Shown piece by piece: positions 25,821-34,591 of a stretch of DNA of 64,000 nucleotides. The stretch is taken from positions 2,480,001 through 2,544,000 of the forward strand of contig NZ_CP059973.1 of the NCBI RefSeq assembly GCF_009193295.2. The letters are read 5' to 3'. The notes beneath the pieces were generated by a model. That model did no database searches. It was not told the DNA's origin and saw only the letters and a list, made by a program, of their open reading frames with translations. This stretch comes from Bacteroides luhongzhouii. Lineage in GTDB: Bacteria > Bacteroidota > Bacteroidia > Bacteroidales > Bacteroidaceae. Position 1 is the first letter of the stretch; each line of letters begins with the position of its first letter. A program made the position numbers and the translations under genes.

Positions 25821-27278
25821 ATGAGTACTATTCTTTCTTTAGCTCCACAAAATGTGTGGAAGCATTTTTATTCGTTGACACAGATTCCCCGTCCGTCAGG
25901 ACACATGGAAAAGATTACAGCATTTCTTTTAGGTTTCGGAAAAGAGCTGGGGTTGGAGTCTTTTGTAGACGAAGCTGGTAATGTGATTATCCGTAAACCC
26001 GCCACTCCGGGTATGGAAAACCGGAAAGGTGTGATTCTTCAGGCGCACATGGATATGGTTCCGCAGAAGAACAACGATACTGTACACGATTTTGAAAAAG
26101 ATCCGATTGAAACTTATATAGACGGTGACTGGGTAAAAGCAAAAGGCACTACTTTGGGCGCAGATAACGGACTGGGTGTAGCAGCTATTATGGCAGTGTT
26201 GGAATCGAAAGAGTTGAAACACGGTCCTTTGGAAGCTCTTATCACGAAAGATGAAGAAACCGGTATGTACGGTGCATTCGGCTTGAAACCGGGTACAGTG
26301 AACGGAGAGATTCTTTTGAATTTGGATTCTGAAGATGAAGGTGAGTTGTATATCGGTTGTGCCGGCGGTATGGATGTAACTGCAACTTTGGAATATAAAG
26401 AAGTAGCTCCTGAAGAAGGAGATGTGGCAGTGAAAGTTACATTGAAAGGATTGCGTGGCGGACATTCGGGGTTGGAAATCAATGAAGGACGTGCCAATGC
26501 TAATAAGTTGCTGGTTCGTTTTATCCGTGAAGCTGTTGCCAGTTATGAAGCCCGTCTGGCTAGCTGGGAAGGTGGTAATATGCGTAATGCCATTCCACGT
26601 GAGGCACATGCGGTAATTACGATTCCAGCTGAAAATGAAGAAGAACTGATGGGCTTGGTAAAATACTGCGAGGAGTTGTTCAATGAAGAATATTCGGCAA
26701 TTGAAACACCGATCAGCTTTACGGCTGAACGTGTGGAACTTCCTGTAGGTGAAGTGCCTGAAGAGATTCAGGACAATCTGATTGATGCAATCTTTGCTTG
26801 TCAGAACGGCGTGACCCGTATGATTCCTACTGTTCCGGATACGGTAGAGACTTCTTCCAATCTTGCTATTATTACGATTGGTGGAGGAAAAGCTGCCATT
26901 AAGATTCTGGCTCGCAGCTCGAGCGATAGCATGAAGGAATATCTGACTACCAGCTTGGAGTCTTGTTTCTCTATGGCAGGTATGAAGGTGGAAATGACTG
27001 GGGGATATTCCGGTTGGCAGCCTGATGTTAATTCTCCGATTTTGCATGCGATGAAGGCATCTTATAAACAGCAGTTTGGGGTTGAACCTGCGGTGAAAGT
27101 AATTCATGCAGGTTTGGAATGTGGTATTATCGGTGCTATTATTCCGGGATTGGATATGATTTCTTTTGGCCCGACTTTGCGTTCGCCGCACTCACCAGAC
27201 GAAAGAGCATTGATTCCTACTGTGCAGAAGTTCTATGACTTCCTGGTGGCTACTTTGGAACAAACTCCACTGAAATAA
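25821..27278 (+). CDS. pepD: Aminoacyl-histidine dipeptidase (M20/PepD)
   Basis: Cytosolic di-zinc dipeptidase that cleaves Xaa-His and other dipeptides. The 485-residue protein is normal for PepD. Metal and catalytic motifs are HMDMVPQ near 76-82, GADNGLG near 114-120 and KDEETGMYG near 142-150, with a C-terminal AGLECGIIG and SFGPTLRSPHSPDER near 433-460. The lid domain lies between the two catalytic halves. It has its own terminator. Confidence 0.95.
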   Translation: MSTILSLAPQNVWKHFYSLTQIPRPSGHMEKITAFLLGFGKELGLESFVDEAGNVIIRKPATPGMENRKGVILQAHMDMVPQKNNDTVHDFEKDPIETYIDGDWVKAKGTTLGADNGLGVAAIMAVLESKELKHGPLEALITKDEETGMYGAFGLKPGTVNGEILLNLDSEDEGELYIGCAGGMDVTATLEYKEVAPEEGDVAVKVTLKGLRGGHSGLEINEGRANANKLLVRFIREAVASYEARLASWEGGNMRNAIPREAHAVITIPAENEEELMGLVKYCEELFNEEYSAIETPISFTAERVELPVGEVPEEIQDNLIDAIFACQNGVTRMIPTVPDTVETSSNLAIITIGGGKAAIKILARSSSDSMKEYLTTSLESCFSMAGMKVEMTGGYSGWQPDVNSPILHAMKASYKQQFGVEPAVKVIHAGLECGIIGAIIPGLDMISFGPTLRSPHSPDERALIPTVQKFYDFLVATLEQTPLK

Positions 27279-27334
27279 GCGTATTCTCTTTACGTAAATA
27301 TTCTCCTATTTATATATAAATAGGTATTTATATT

Positions 27335-27369
27335 AAAGGCACGGATGAAATGTCATCCGTGCCTTTTTG
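27335..27369 (+). terminator. Terminator after pepD
   Basis: A 14-base-pair stem, AAAGGCACGGATGA with TCATCCGTGCCTTT, then a T-run. Confidence 0.88.
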
Positions 27370-27497
27370 CCATATTTGTTGCAGCATATATTGTTATTTT
27401 TTGTCTTATAACAAATAAATTAATTGATGCAAGTCAATAAATATGCTATAAAACACAGAAATCTTCTTTTTTAGGTGTAATGTATAAACAAAGGCAG

Positions 27498-27505
27498 TAT
27501 TTTTG
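27498..27505 (+). promoter_or_regulatory. -7 element for the small-peptide genes
   Basis: TATTTTTG, exact to TAnnTTTG, 34 bases before the first peptide start. A weak -33 candidate, TTAG, is at 27471-27474. Confidence 0.5.
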
Positions 27506-27538
27506 TGTTATAAAACATGTAATTAGGAGGATAACAAA

Positions 27539-27631
27539 ATGAAAAGTTTAAAAAGATTGTTTAGAAAGATCGGCGAAGCCGATGTGCATGTTTGGGGATA
27601 TTCAACAATTAATGCTAAACCAAACAAGTAA
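27539..27631 (+). CDS. 30-residue basic peptide 1, paralogue of the next gene
   Basis: Not recognised. ATG to TAA encodes 30 residues: a basic amphipathic N-terminal half (MKSLKRLFRKIG) and a WGY motif at residues 19-21. It is preceded nine bases upstream by AGGAGG (27525-27530), a full Shine-Dalgarno sequence, which is rare in Bacteroidetes and supports translation. It shares SL-x-R, then IG-x-x-(D/E)-x-x-x-x-WGY, with the peptide encoded 48 bases downstream; the IG-to-WGY segment aligns without gaps. There is no leader or transporter gene nearby. It could be a membrane-active, signalling or regulatory peptide; function is unknown. Confidence 0.65.
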   Translation: MKSLKRLFRKIGEADVHVWGYSTINAKPNK

Positions 27632-27679
27632 GTTTTATTTTTAGTTTTCAGGAATTAGTAATTTAAAAGTTTAAAGATT

Positions 27680-27772
27680 ATGGCAAAGAAAATGGGTTCT
27701 TTAGTTAGAAAAATCCTTAGTGAAATCGGTCGTAATGAAATGCTTTCATGGGGGTACAGAATTGAGAAATGA
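27680..27772 (+). CDS. 30-residue basic peptide 2, paralogue of the previous gene
   Basis: Not recognised. Thirty residues starting MAKKMGSLVRKILSEIG and ending SWGYRIEK. It lies in the same promoter-to-terminator interval as peptide 1. Its ribosome site is weak and A-rich, unlike peptide 1. The shared positions are SL-x-R, IG and WGY, and both copies have exactly 30 codons. Divergence elsewhere indicates an old duplication maintained by selection on the motif (inference). Both frames are too short to be significant on length alone; the similarity of the pair is the evidence. Confidence 0.62.
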   Translation: MAKKMGSLVRKILSEIGRNEMLSWGYRIEK

Positions 27773-27797
27773 GTACAAGTACATTAACTAGGTTTAG

Positions 27798-27838
27798 AGT
27801 GGGGATACGTTATTAAAGACGATATCCCCACTTTTCTA
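27798..27838 (+). terminator. Terminator after the small-peptide genes
   Basis: A perfect 10-base-pair stem, AGTGGGGATA with TATCCCCACT, then TTTCTAT. It closes a compact transcription unit holding only the two peptides. Confidence 0.8.
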
Positions 27839-28061
27839 TATATATAGAACTATATGGTGTGGGGCTGGGTATAAAGTGTATGGATTGGACTTAAATACTA
27901 CATAGTGAAAAAAAAGATCTATCATACTTATACTGTGTTTATTTTAGTGTCGTATTAGATGGAAATATCCATTTAAGGGCATGAAGATGGATGTTTTATG
28001 GGATAATAACCTGTATTTGACAGCTTAATAATCTATTGGGAGCGGTAGTCTTTTTATAGTG

Positions 28062-28149
28062 CACATGTGCAGGCTGTACAGCCCACACCTGTAAACCATG
28101 TAGCCTACACATGCGGGCTATACAGCACACGTATGTGGGCTATAAATTT
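28062..28149. repeat. Four-unit 22-base direct repeat array
   Basis: Units start at 28062, 28084, 28106 and 28128, with exact 22-base spacing. The rough consensus is CACAyrTGyrGGCTATACAG. The first unit holds two palindromes, GCACATGTGC and GGCTGTACAGCC. It lies in the 864-base gene-free stretch 27773-28636. Confidence 0.75.
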
Positions 28150-28261
28150 ATCGCTGTTAAAATTGGATTATTGAGCCATGATAATCGGATTTATGCGGAT
28201 TCATTGTAACAAAAACAAGTCATCTTATATTTATAGGACCTTTGTTTGGTTATTTATGTCA

Positions 28262-28382
28262 ATGATAGATAACTTGTTTTTGCTGGTAAAAGTATGATAG
28301 ATACACTTTTATAAAGTTATCTATCATGATTATTATATTGATAATGAGAAGACTATTAAAATGAATGATAGTATGATAGATG
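28262..28382. repeat. Cluster of ATGATAGAT motifs upstream of the alpha-2-macroglobulin gene
   Basis: Direct copies start at 28262, 28294, 28365 (short) and 28373, and an inverted copy is at 28314-28327. The outer pair 28262-28275 and 28314-28327 is a perfect 14-base inverted repeat (ATGATAGATAACTT). It lies 255 to 375 bases before the next gene. The rest of 27773-28636 shows only the peptide terminator, the 22-base array and no credible gene. Confidence 0.6.
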
Positions 28383-28636
28383 TTTTTTTCATTATGTAGA
28401 ATTTAATTCAAAACCCAGACAAAATGAACTGTCCAACTAAATAACAAATCGAGTGATCGCTTTTTATCTTATTCTAGAGCGTATTTGTTAATGGGCTACT
28501 GTCTATAGGATACGGTACAGAGCTGATAGCTTGATAAAAGTTTTTTTTAAGCTAAAAAGTACAAATCTTTAAACTTTATTTCTTTACTTTGTTATTTATA
28601 GAGTGAGACGTATAGCGAACTTAAACTAGAAAGATT

Positions 28637-31600
28637 ATGAAAGTAAAGCAGATTTGTATGATGGTGCTACTATGGTTGGGAGTGATTCCGGCGGCGCAGG
28701 CACAGACTTTCGACAAATTATGGAAAGAAGTGGAGCAAGCGGAGAAAAAGAGCTTGCCGAAGACAGTGATAAAACTGACTGATGAGATTTATCAGAAAGG
28801 GGAAAAAGAGAAAAACTCTCCGCAGATGCTCAAAGCATATACGTGGCGGATGAAATACCGGGAAATGTTGAATTCAGATAGTCTTTATGCCGGTCTGAAC
28901 GGGCTGGAGCAGTGGGTGAAACAGGCCGACCAACCAAAGGATCGTGCTATTTTGCACTCTCTGATAGCCGAAATTTATGCAAATTATGCTGCCGACAATC
29001 AATGGCAACTTCGCCAACGGACAGAAATCGTAGGCCAAACGCCTTCCACGGATATACGCGAGTGGACTGCCAATATGTTTGTAGAGAAAGTGCGGACAAA
29101 TGTAAAAGAAGCCTTGGCTGACTCTGTGTTACTGCTTAAAACTTCTTCAAGCGACTATATCCCTTTCGTAGAACTGGGGAAAACGAGTGAATATTATCAC
29201 CATGATCTCTATCATTTATTAGCTTCCCGTGGCATTGACGCTCTATTACAAGTGGAAAGACTAAGTAGTGGGCATGCTGAAACGAACGCTGTAAATCCCG
29301 TGAAACAGGATATAATAGCTATTTATGGAAATATGCTTTCTGCTTATAAAGCAGCCGGATTGAAAGAGGGTTATGTATTGACTGCACTTAACTATTTGGA
29401 ATGGCGACGGGGAGCGGAACGATATATCCGACCTCTCCAAGCAAAGGGAGAGTCTTCGGTATTGACGGATGACAATTACCTGAAAGCATTGAATACATTG
29501 AAAAGTGAATATGCTTCGGAACCGATATGTGCTGAAGTGTACTTGGTGCAAGCTCGTTATGCTATTGAAAGGCAACAGCAGGTTGATGCATTGCAGCTTT
29601 GCGATGAGGCGATTCGTCTTTATCCGGGGTATGACAGAATCAATGCTTTGAAAAATCTTCGGGAAGAGATATTGGCTCCTTATTTGAATGTTTATGCGGC
29701 AGATCAGGCTTTCCCGAATGAAGAGATAGAACTAAGAGCCTCACATAAAAATCTGGATGGTTTCACCGTCCGGATTTATCAGGCGAAGAAACTGATAAAA
29801 GAACAACATTACTCTGTAATTCGCCCGGAAGATTACCGGACACGGGACACGGTGTATACATTCAAAGTTCCCGAACTTGGAGCTTACGTAATGCGTATCA
29901 TACCGGATATTCGTGCGAAGAGAGACAGTGAAAGCAAGTTTGATGTAACACGTTTCAAAGTGTTGACTTGTCGTTTGCCGGAAAAACAATATCAAGTGGT
30001 GACGCTGGACGGACAGACAGGACATCCTATTTCGAATGCGAAAGTTACGATGTATAGTAACGATGAAAAAGTATTGCAGGAGTTTACGACAGATAAAGAT
30101 GGTAAGGTTGTCTTTCCCTGGAAATCTGAATACCGCTATCTGAAAGCTTCCAAGGGTACGGATACGGCGATGCCGAAGCAAGGTGTCTATGCAGGAAGTT
30201 ACGGATACTACGGTGACGAAGATAAGGTGGCTGAAAATATGACTTTATTGACTGACCGTTCTTTGTATCGTCCCGGACAGACGGTGTATGTAAAGGGAAT
30301 TGCATATTCTCAAAAATCAGACACGGCGAATGTGCTCCCGAACAAGGAATATACGGTGACTTTATTGGATGCGAATAATCAGGAAGTAGGGCAGAAGTCG
30401 GTACGCACCAACGAGTTCGGCTCGTTTGCCACTGATTTTGCGTTGCCTTCGGCTTGCCTGAACGGAATGTTCTCTTTGAAGGCAGGAAGAGGCCGTACAA
30501 GTATACGTGTGGAAGATTATAAGCGTCCGACATTTGACATCACTTTTGAAAAGCAACAGGGAAGTTACAAGTTGGGAGATGAAGTGCAGGTGAAAGGTAA
30601 GATAGAATCTTATAGCGGTGTATTGCTTCAGGATCTTCCGGTGAAATATAAGGTGACACGTTCTACATACAGCCTTTGGCGGTTTGCGGAATCGGTACAG
30701 ATTGCTTCCGGTGAAGTGACGGCCAATGAGAACGGAGAATTTATGATACCGGTTCGCTTGCAGGAAAGTGACTCTTATAAGAATGATGATAAAGTGTATT
30801 ACCGCTATTCCGTTGAAGCTACTGTTACCAATGTGGCGGGCGAAACACAATCTTCTACGGATGTGATTTCGGCTGGCAACCGTTCGTTGGTTTTGCAGGT
30901 GGAATTGCATGATAAGACTTGTAAGGATAAGCCATTCGACACGATGTTTAACGTGCGGAACCTGAATGGACAACCTGTGGAGGTGAAAGGAAATTATTAC
31001 TTATATCCTGCCAAAGACAAGGATTTCAAACAACTGGAAGAGAAACCGGTTGCAACGGGAACTTTTACTTCTAACGAAAATATGACGCTCGACTGGAAGA
31101 ATCTTCCGTCGGGACCTTATGTATTGAAAGCATCGGTGAAAGATAATCAGGGCAAGGAAGTGACTGTTGATACTAACACAATTCTTTTCTCTATTGAGGA
31201 TAAGCGTCCGCCTGTAGAAACGATGGTATGGTTCTATGGAGAAAATATGGAATTTGATGCTGCCCATCCGGCTGTATTCTGTTTTGGTACGTCGAAAAAG
31301 GATGCTTATGTGATGATGAATGTATTCTCTGGTGATAAATTACTGGAAAGTAAGACGTTGAACCTATCTGATACGATTGTTCGCTTCGAATATCCATATC
31401 AGGAGAGTTATGGTGACGGGGTGTTTGTGAATTTCTGTATGGTGAGAGATGGGCAGGTTTATCAGGAACACGCACGACTGATCAGACGCGTGCCGGATAA
31501 GACATTGGCAATGAAGTGGGAAGTGTTCCGCGATAAGTTGCGTCCCGGACAGAAGGAAGAATGGAAACTGACGATTAAAACGCCACAGGGACAAGCCGCC

Positions 31601-34366
31601 AATGCGGAAATGCTGGCAACGATGTATGATGCTTCACTGGATAAGATATGGAACCGTCAGCCGAATTTCCAAATCTTCTATAGTCAGATTGTCCCGTATT
31701 CTAATTGGATGAGCGGATATTCCGGCAATAATTCATTTAATTACTGGTGGAATACGAAGAGTCTCAAAGTGCCGGGATTGGAATATGATCATTTTGTGAT
31801 GCAGCCGAGGTATGGTGTCGGAATTGCTTTAGAAGGAAAACTGGCTGGAGTGATGGTGAGAGGATATGGATCGACAAGAAAGGCGACACTGACAGGCAGT
31901 GTTGCAACTTTGGGCAGTGCGCCGAAGATGAAATCGGCTATGGCTGCTGATGCCGTGAATAATGTAGAGTTTCAATCGGAATTAGTATTGACGGAAGGAA
32001 AAGCGGATGAATTGTCTGACGACGAAATGCTCCCCGAAGCTTCTGCTGACTTGCGTACGAATCTTGCAGAAACGGCCTTCTTCTACCCGCAACTTCGTAC
32101 CAATGAACAGGGAGAAATCTCGTTCTCCTTCACAATGCCCGAAAGTCTGACACGTTGGAATTTCCGTGGATATTCTCATACGAAGGGGATGCTGATGGGA
32201 ACACTGGACGGTGAAGCTACCACGAACAAAGAATTTATGCTGACTCCTAATCTTCCCCGTTTTGTACGTGTGGGAGATAAGACTTCTCTTGCAGCTTCTA
32301 TCTCTAATATGACTGGTAAGCCACAAGCCGGAACGGTAAGTCTGATTCTTTTTGATCCGATGACGGAGAAAGTGATCAGTACACAAAAACAGAAATTCAG
32401 TCTTGCTGCCGGAAAGACGGTTGGCGTGAACTTTCAGTTTACCGTCGGTGATAAATACGAAATATTGGGATGCCGGATGATAGCCGACAGTGGTACTTTC
32501 AGCGATGGAGAACAACAGTTGCTTCCGGTGCTTAGTAATAAAGAGCATTTGGTAGAGACACTTCCAATGCCTGTACGTGGAGAAGAAACCCGTACTTTCT
32601 CGCTCGACCGCCTGTTCAACCAACAAAGTAAAACGGCAACTGACCGTAAACTGACTGTCGAGTTTACAGGAAATCCGGCTTGGTATGCTATTCAGGCATT
32701 GCCTTCCTTGAGTCTTCCTACAAGTAATAATGCAATCTCTTGGGCCACTGCATACTATGCAAATACCTTGGCTTCGTTCATTATGAACAGTCAGCCGAAG
32801 ATTAAAGCGGTATTTGAAAGTTGGAAATTGCAAGGAGGTACGAAGGAAACCTTCTTGAGCAATCTGCAAAAGAATCAGGAAGTGAAGAATATTATTCTGT
32901 CCGAATCTCCTTGGGTGCTCGAAGCACAGACGGAAGAGCAACAGAAAGAACGTATCGCCACTTTGTTTGACTTGAATAATATCCGTAGCAATAATATTGC
33001 GGCCTTGACCCGGTTGCAGGAGTTGCAGAACTCAAACGGTGCATGGTCTTGGTATAAAGGAATGAACGGCAGCCGATTTGTTACTACCTATATCACCGAA
33101 CTGAATGCCCGTCTGGCAATGTTGACAGGTGAGAAATTAACAGGTACTGCTCTCTCCTTGCAGCAGAATGCTTTCACTTACCTTCACCAATCGGCTTTAG
33201 ACGAATATAAGGAAATCTTGAAAGCACAGAAAGAAGGAGCGAAGTTTACCGGTGTTTCGGGCAGTATTCTGCAATATTTGTATCTCATCGCTATTTCCGG
33301 AGAGCAGGTGCCCGCGACCAATAAAGCTGCTTATACCTATTACCTTTCTAAGGTAGGAGAGTTACTTTCTTCTTCTTCGATGGATACGAAAGCGATTGCC
33401 GCTATTGTACTTGATAAAGCCGGACGCAAGAAAGAAGCACTGGAATTTGTCGCTTCTCTGAAAGAATTCTTGACCAAGACGGATGAACAGGGAATGTTTT
33501 TTGCTTTCAACGAGAATCCGTATACATGGGGCGGAATGCAGATGCAGGCTCACGTAGATGTGATGGAAGCATTGGAGGCGATAGGTGGTAATAACGATAC
33601 CGTGGAAGAAATGAAACTTTGGTTGTTGAAGCAAAAGCAAACACAACAATGGAATTCTCCGGTAGCTACTGCCGACGCAGTATTTGCGTTGCTGATGAAA
33701 GGTGTTAACTTGCTTGACAATCAGGGGGATGTACGGATTGTGATTGCTAATGAAGTGCTGGAAACGGTTGCTCCAAGTAAAACGACTGTTCCCGGACTGG
33801 GATATATCAAGCGTACTTTCACACAGAAGAATGTGGTGGATGCCCGTAAGATTGAAGTGGAAAAGAGAAATTCGGGTATCGCCTGGGGAGCTGTGTATGC
33901 AGAATTTGAATCCCCCATCAGTGGTGTGAAACAGCAGGGTGGTGAGTTGAATGTAGAGAAACAATTGTATGTGGAACGTATGGTAAATAACGTCCCTCAA
34001 TTGCAGCCTATAACAGCGAAGACTGTTCTTCAGGTAGGTGACAAAGTTGTTTCCCGTTTGAGTATCCGTGCAGACCGTCCGATGGACTTTGTACAGTTGA
34101 AAGATCAGCGGGGAGCTTGCTTCGAACCGATCGGCAGCATTTCCGGTTATCGTTGGAATAGCGGACTTGGCTATTACGTAGACATCAAAGATGCGTCGAC
34201 CAATTTCTTCTTCGATCATTTAGGAAAAGGAGTATATGTATTGGAATATAGTTACCGTGTCAGCCGTGCAGGAACTTACGAAACTGGCTTGGCAACTATG
34301 CAATGCGCTTATGCACCGGAGTATGCTTCACATTCAGCTTCGATGACGGTAGACGTTAAAGAGTAA
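28637..34366 (+). CDS. Alpha-2-macroglobulin family protein with SusC-plug-like motif
   Basis: A very large (1909 residues) secreted protein of the bacterial alpha-2-macroglobulin family, which traps or resists proteases in the periplasm. The signal peptide ends near AAQAQ (residue 23). A helical N-terminal region of about 350 residues is followed by repeated MG beta domains, including the MG2-type DRSLYRPGQTVYVKGIAYS near 540. The A2M domain includes FYPQLRTNEQGEISFSFTMP near 1150-1169. The thioester motif CGEQ is absent: the matching position reads NNAISWATAYYAN. Just before the A2M domain, near 1072-1090, lies VRGYGSTRKATLTGSVATL, which resembles the SusC plug motif. Monocistronic. No PBP1C partner is adjacent. 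Confidence 0.9.
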   Translation: MKVKQICMMVLLWLGVIPAAQAQTFDKLWKEVEQAEKKSLPKTVIKLTDEIYQKGEKEKNSPQMLKAYTWRMKYREMLNSDSLYAGLNGLEQWVKQADQPKDRAILHSLIAEIYANYAADNQWQLRQRTEIVGQTPSTDIREWTANMFVEKVRTNVKEALADSVLLLKTSSSDYIPFVELGKTSEYYHHDLYHLLASRGIDALLQVERLSSGHAETNAVNPVKQDIIAIYGNMLSAYKAAGLKEGYVLTALNYLEWRRGAERYIRPLQAKGESSVLTDDNYLKALNTLKSEYASEPICAEVYLVQARYAIERQQQVDALQLCDEAIRLYPGYDRINALKNLREEILAPYLNVYAADQAFPNEEIELRASHKNLDGFTVRIYQAKKLIKEQHYSVIRPEDYRTRDTVYTFKVPELGAYVMRIIPDIRAKRDSESKFDVTRFKVLTCRLPEKQYQVVTLDGQTGHPISNAKVTMYSNDEKVLQEFTTDKDGKVVFPWKSEYRYLKASKGTDTAMPKQGVYAGSYGYYGDEDKVAENMTLLTDRSLYRPGQTVYVKGIAYSQKSDTANVLPNKEYTVTLLDANNQEVGQKSVRTNEFGSFATDFALPSACLNGMFSLKAGRGRTSIRVEDYKRPTFDITFEKQQGSYKLGDEVQVKGKIESYSGVLLQDLPVKYKVTRSTYSLWRFAESVQIASGEVTANENGEFMIPVRLQESDSYKNDDKVYYRYSVEATVTNVAGETQSSTDVISAGNRSLVLQVELHDKTCKDKPFDTMFNVRNLNGQPVEVKGNYYLYPAKDKDFKQLEEKPVATGTFTSNENMTLDWKNLPSGPYVLKASVKDNQGKEVTVDTNTILFSIEDKRPPVETMVWFYGENMEFDAAHPAVFCFGTSKKDAYVMMNVFSGDKLLESKTLNLSDTIVRFEYPYQESYGDGVFVNFCMVRDGQVYQEHARLIRRVPDKTLAMKWEVFRDKLRPGQKEEWKLTIKTPQGQAANAEMLATMYDASLDKIWNRQPNFQIFYSQIVPYSNWMSGYSGNNSFNYWWNTKSLKVPGLEYDHFVMQPRYGVGIALEGKLAGVMVRGYGSTRKATLTGSVATLGSAPKMKSAMAADAVNNVEFQSELVLTEGKADELSDDEMLPEASADLRTNLAETAFFYPQLRTNEQGEISFSFTMPESLTRWNFRGYSHTKGMLMGTLDGEATTNKEFMLTPNLPRFVRVGDKTSLAASISNMTGKPQAGTVSLILFDPMTEKVISTQKQKFSLAAGKTVGVNFQFTVGDKYEILGCRMIADSGTFSDGEQQLLPVLSNKEHLVETLPMPVRGEETRTFSLDRLFNQQSKTATDRKLTVEFTGNPAWYAIQALPSLSLPTSNNAISWATAYYANTLASFIMNSQPKIKAVFESWKLQGGTKETFLSNLQKNQEVKNIILSESPWVLEAQTEEQQKERIATLFDLNNIRSNNIAALTRLQELQNSNGAWSWYKGMNGSRFVTTYITELNARLAMLTGEKLTGTALSLQQNAFTYLHQSALDEYKEILKAQKEGAKFTGVSGSILQYLYLIAISGEQVPATNKAAYTYYLSKVGELLSSSSMDTKAIAAIVLDKAGRKKEALEFVASLKEFLTKTDEQGMFFAFNENPYTWGGMQMQAHVDVMEALEAIGGNNDTVEEMKLWLLKQKQTQQWNSPVATADAVFALLMKGVNLLDNQGDVRIVIANEVLETVAPSKTTVPGLGYIKRTFTQKNVVDARKIEVEKRNSGIAWGAVYAEFESPISGVKQQGGELNVEKQLYVERMVNNVPQLQPITAKTVLQVGDKVVSRLSIRADRPMDFVQLKDQRGACFEPIGSISGYRWNSGLGYYVDIKDASTNFFFDHLGKGVYVLEYSYRVSRAGTYETGLATMQCAYAPEYASHSASMTVDVKE

Positions 34367-34390
34367 CGCAAGACATTTGTAAGAGAAATA

Positions 34391-34467
34391 TTCAGGCACG
34401 GATTATGCCGATTTCACGGTGCATCAGATAAACTGAAACCGTAAAATAGGTGTAATTCGTGCCTGAA
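34391..34467 (+). terminator. Hairpin after the alpha-2-macroglobulin gene
   Basis: The outer stem TTCAGGCACGGATTA pairs with TAATTCGTGCCTGAA (one G-T pair) around a long inner region. No strong T-run follows. Confidence 0.5.
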
Positions 34468-34510
34468 TCTATTTGATACCTCTTGATGGAGAGAATAATC
34501 CTCTTTCGTC

Positions 34511-34540
34511 AATCTGTGTTAATCTGTGTAATCTGTGATG
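34511..34540. repeat. AATCTGTG tandem repeat before the DUF1573 gene
   Basis: Three copies of AATCTGTG(T) with a 9-10 base period, just upstream of the -7 element TACATTTG at 34561-34568. Confidence 0.6.
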
Positions 34541-34591
34541 AAAAACTCATCTAAAACCCCTACATTTGTGCACCAAAATAAAAAATATCGC

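Noticed and set aside
27958..28017. Very short frames in the gene-free stretch upstream of the alpha-2-macroglobulin gene
   Set aside because: Fourteen codons or fewer, with no ribosome site and no paralogue.
28637..34366. Thioester-containing complement-like protein
   Set aside because: The CGEQ motif is missing at the expected position.
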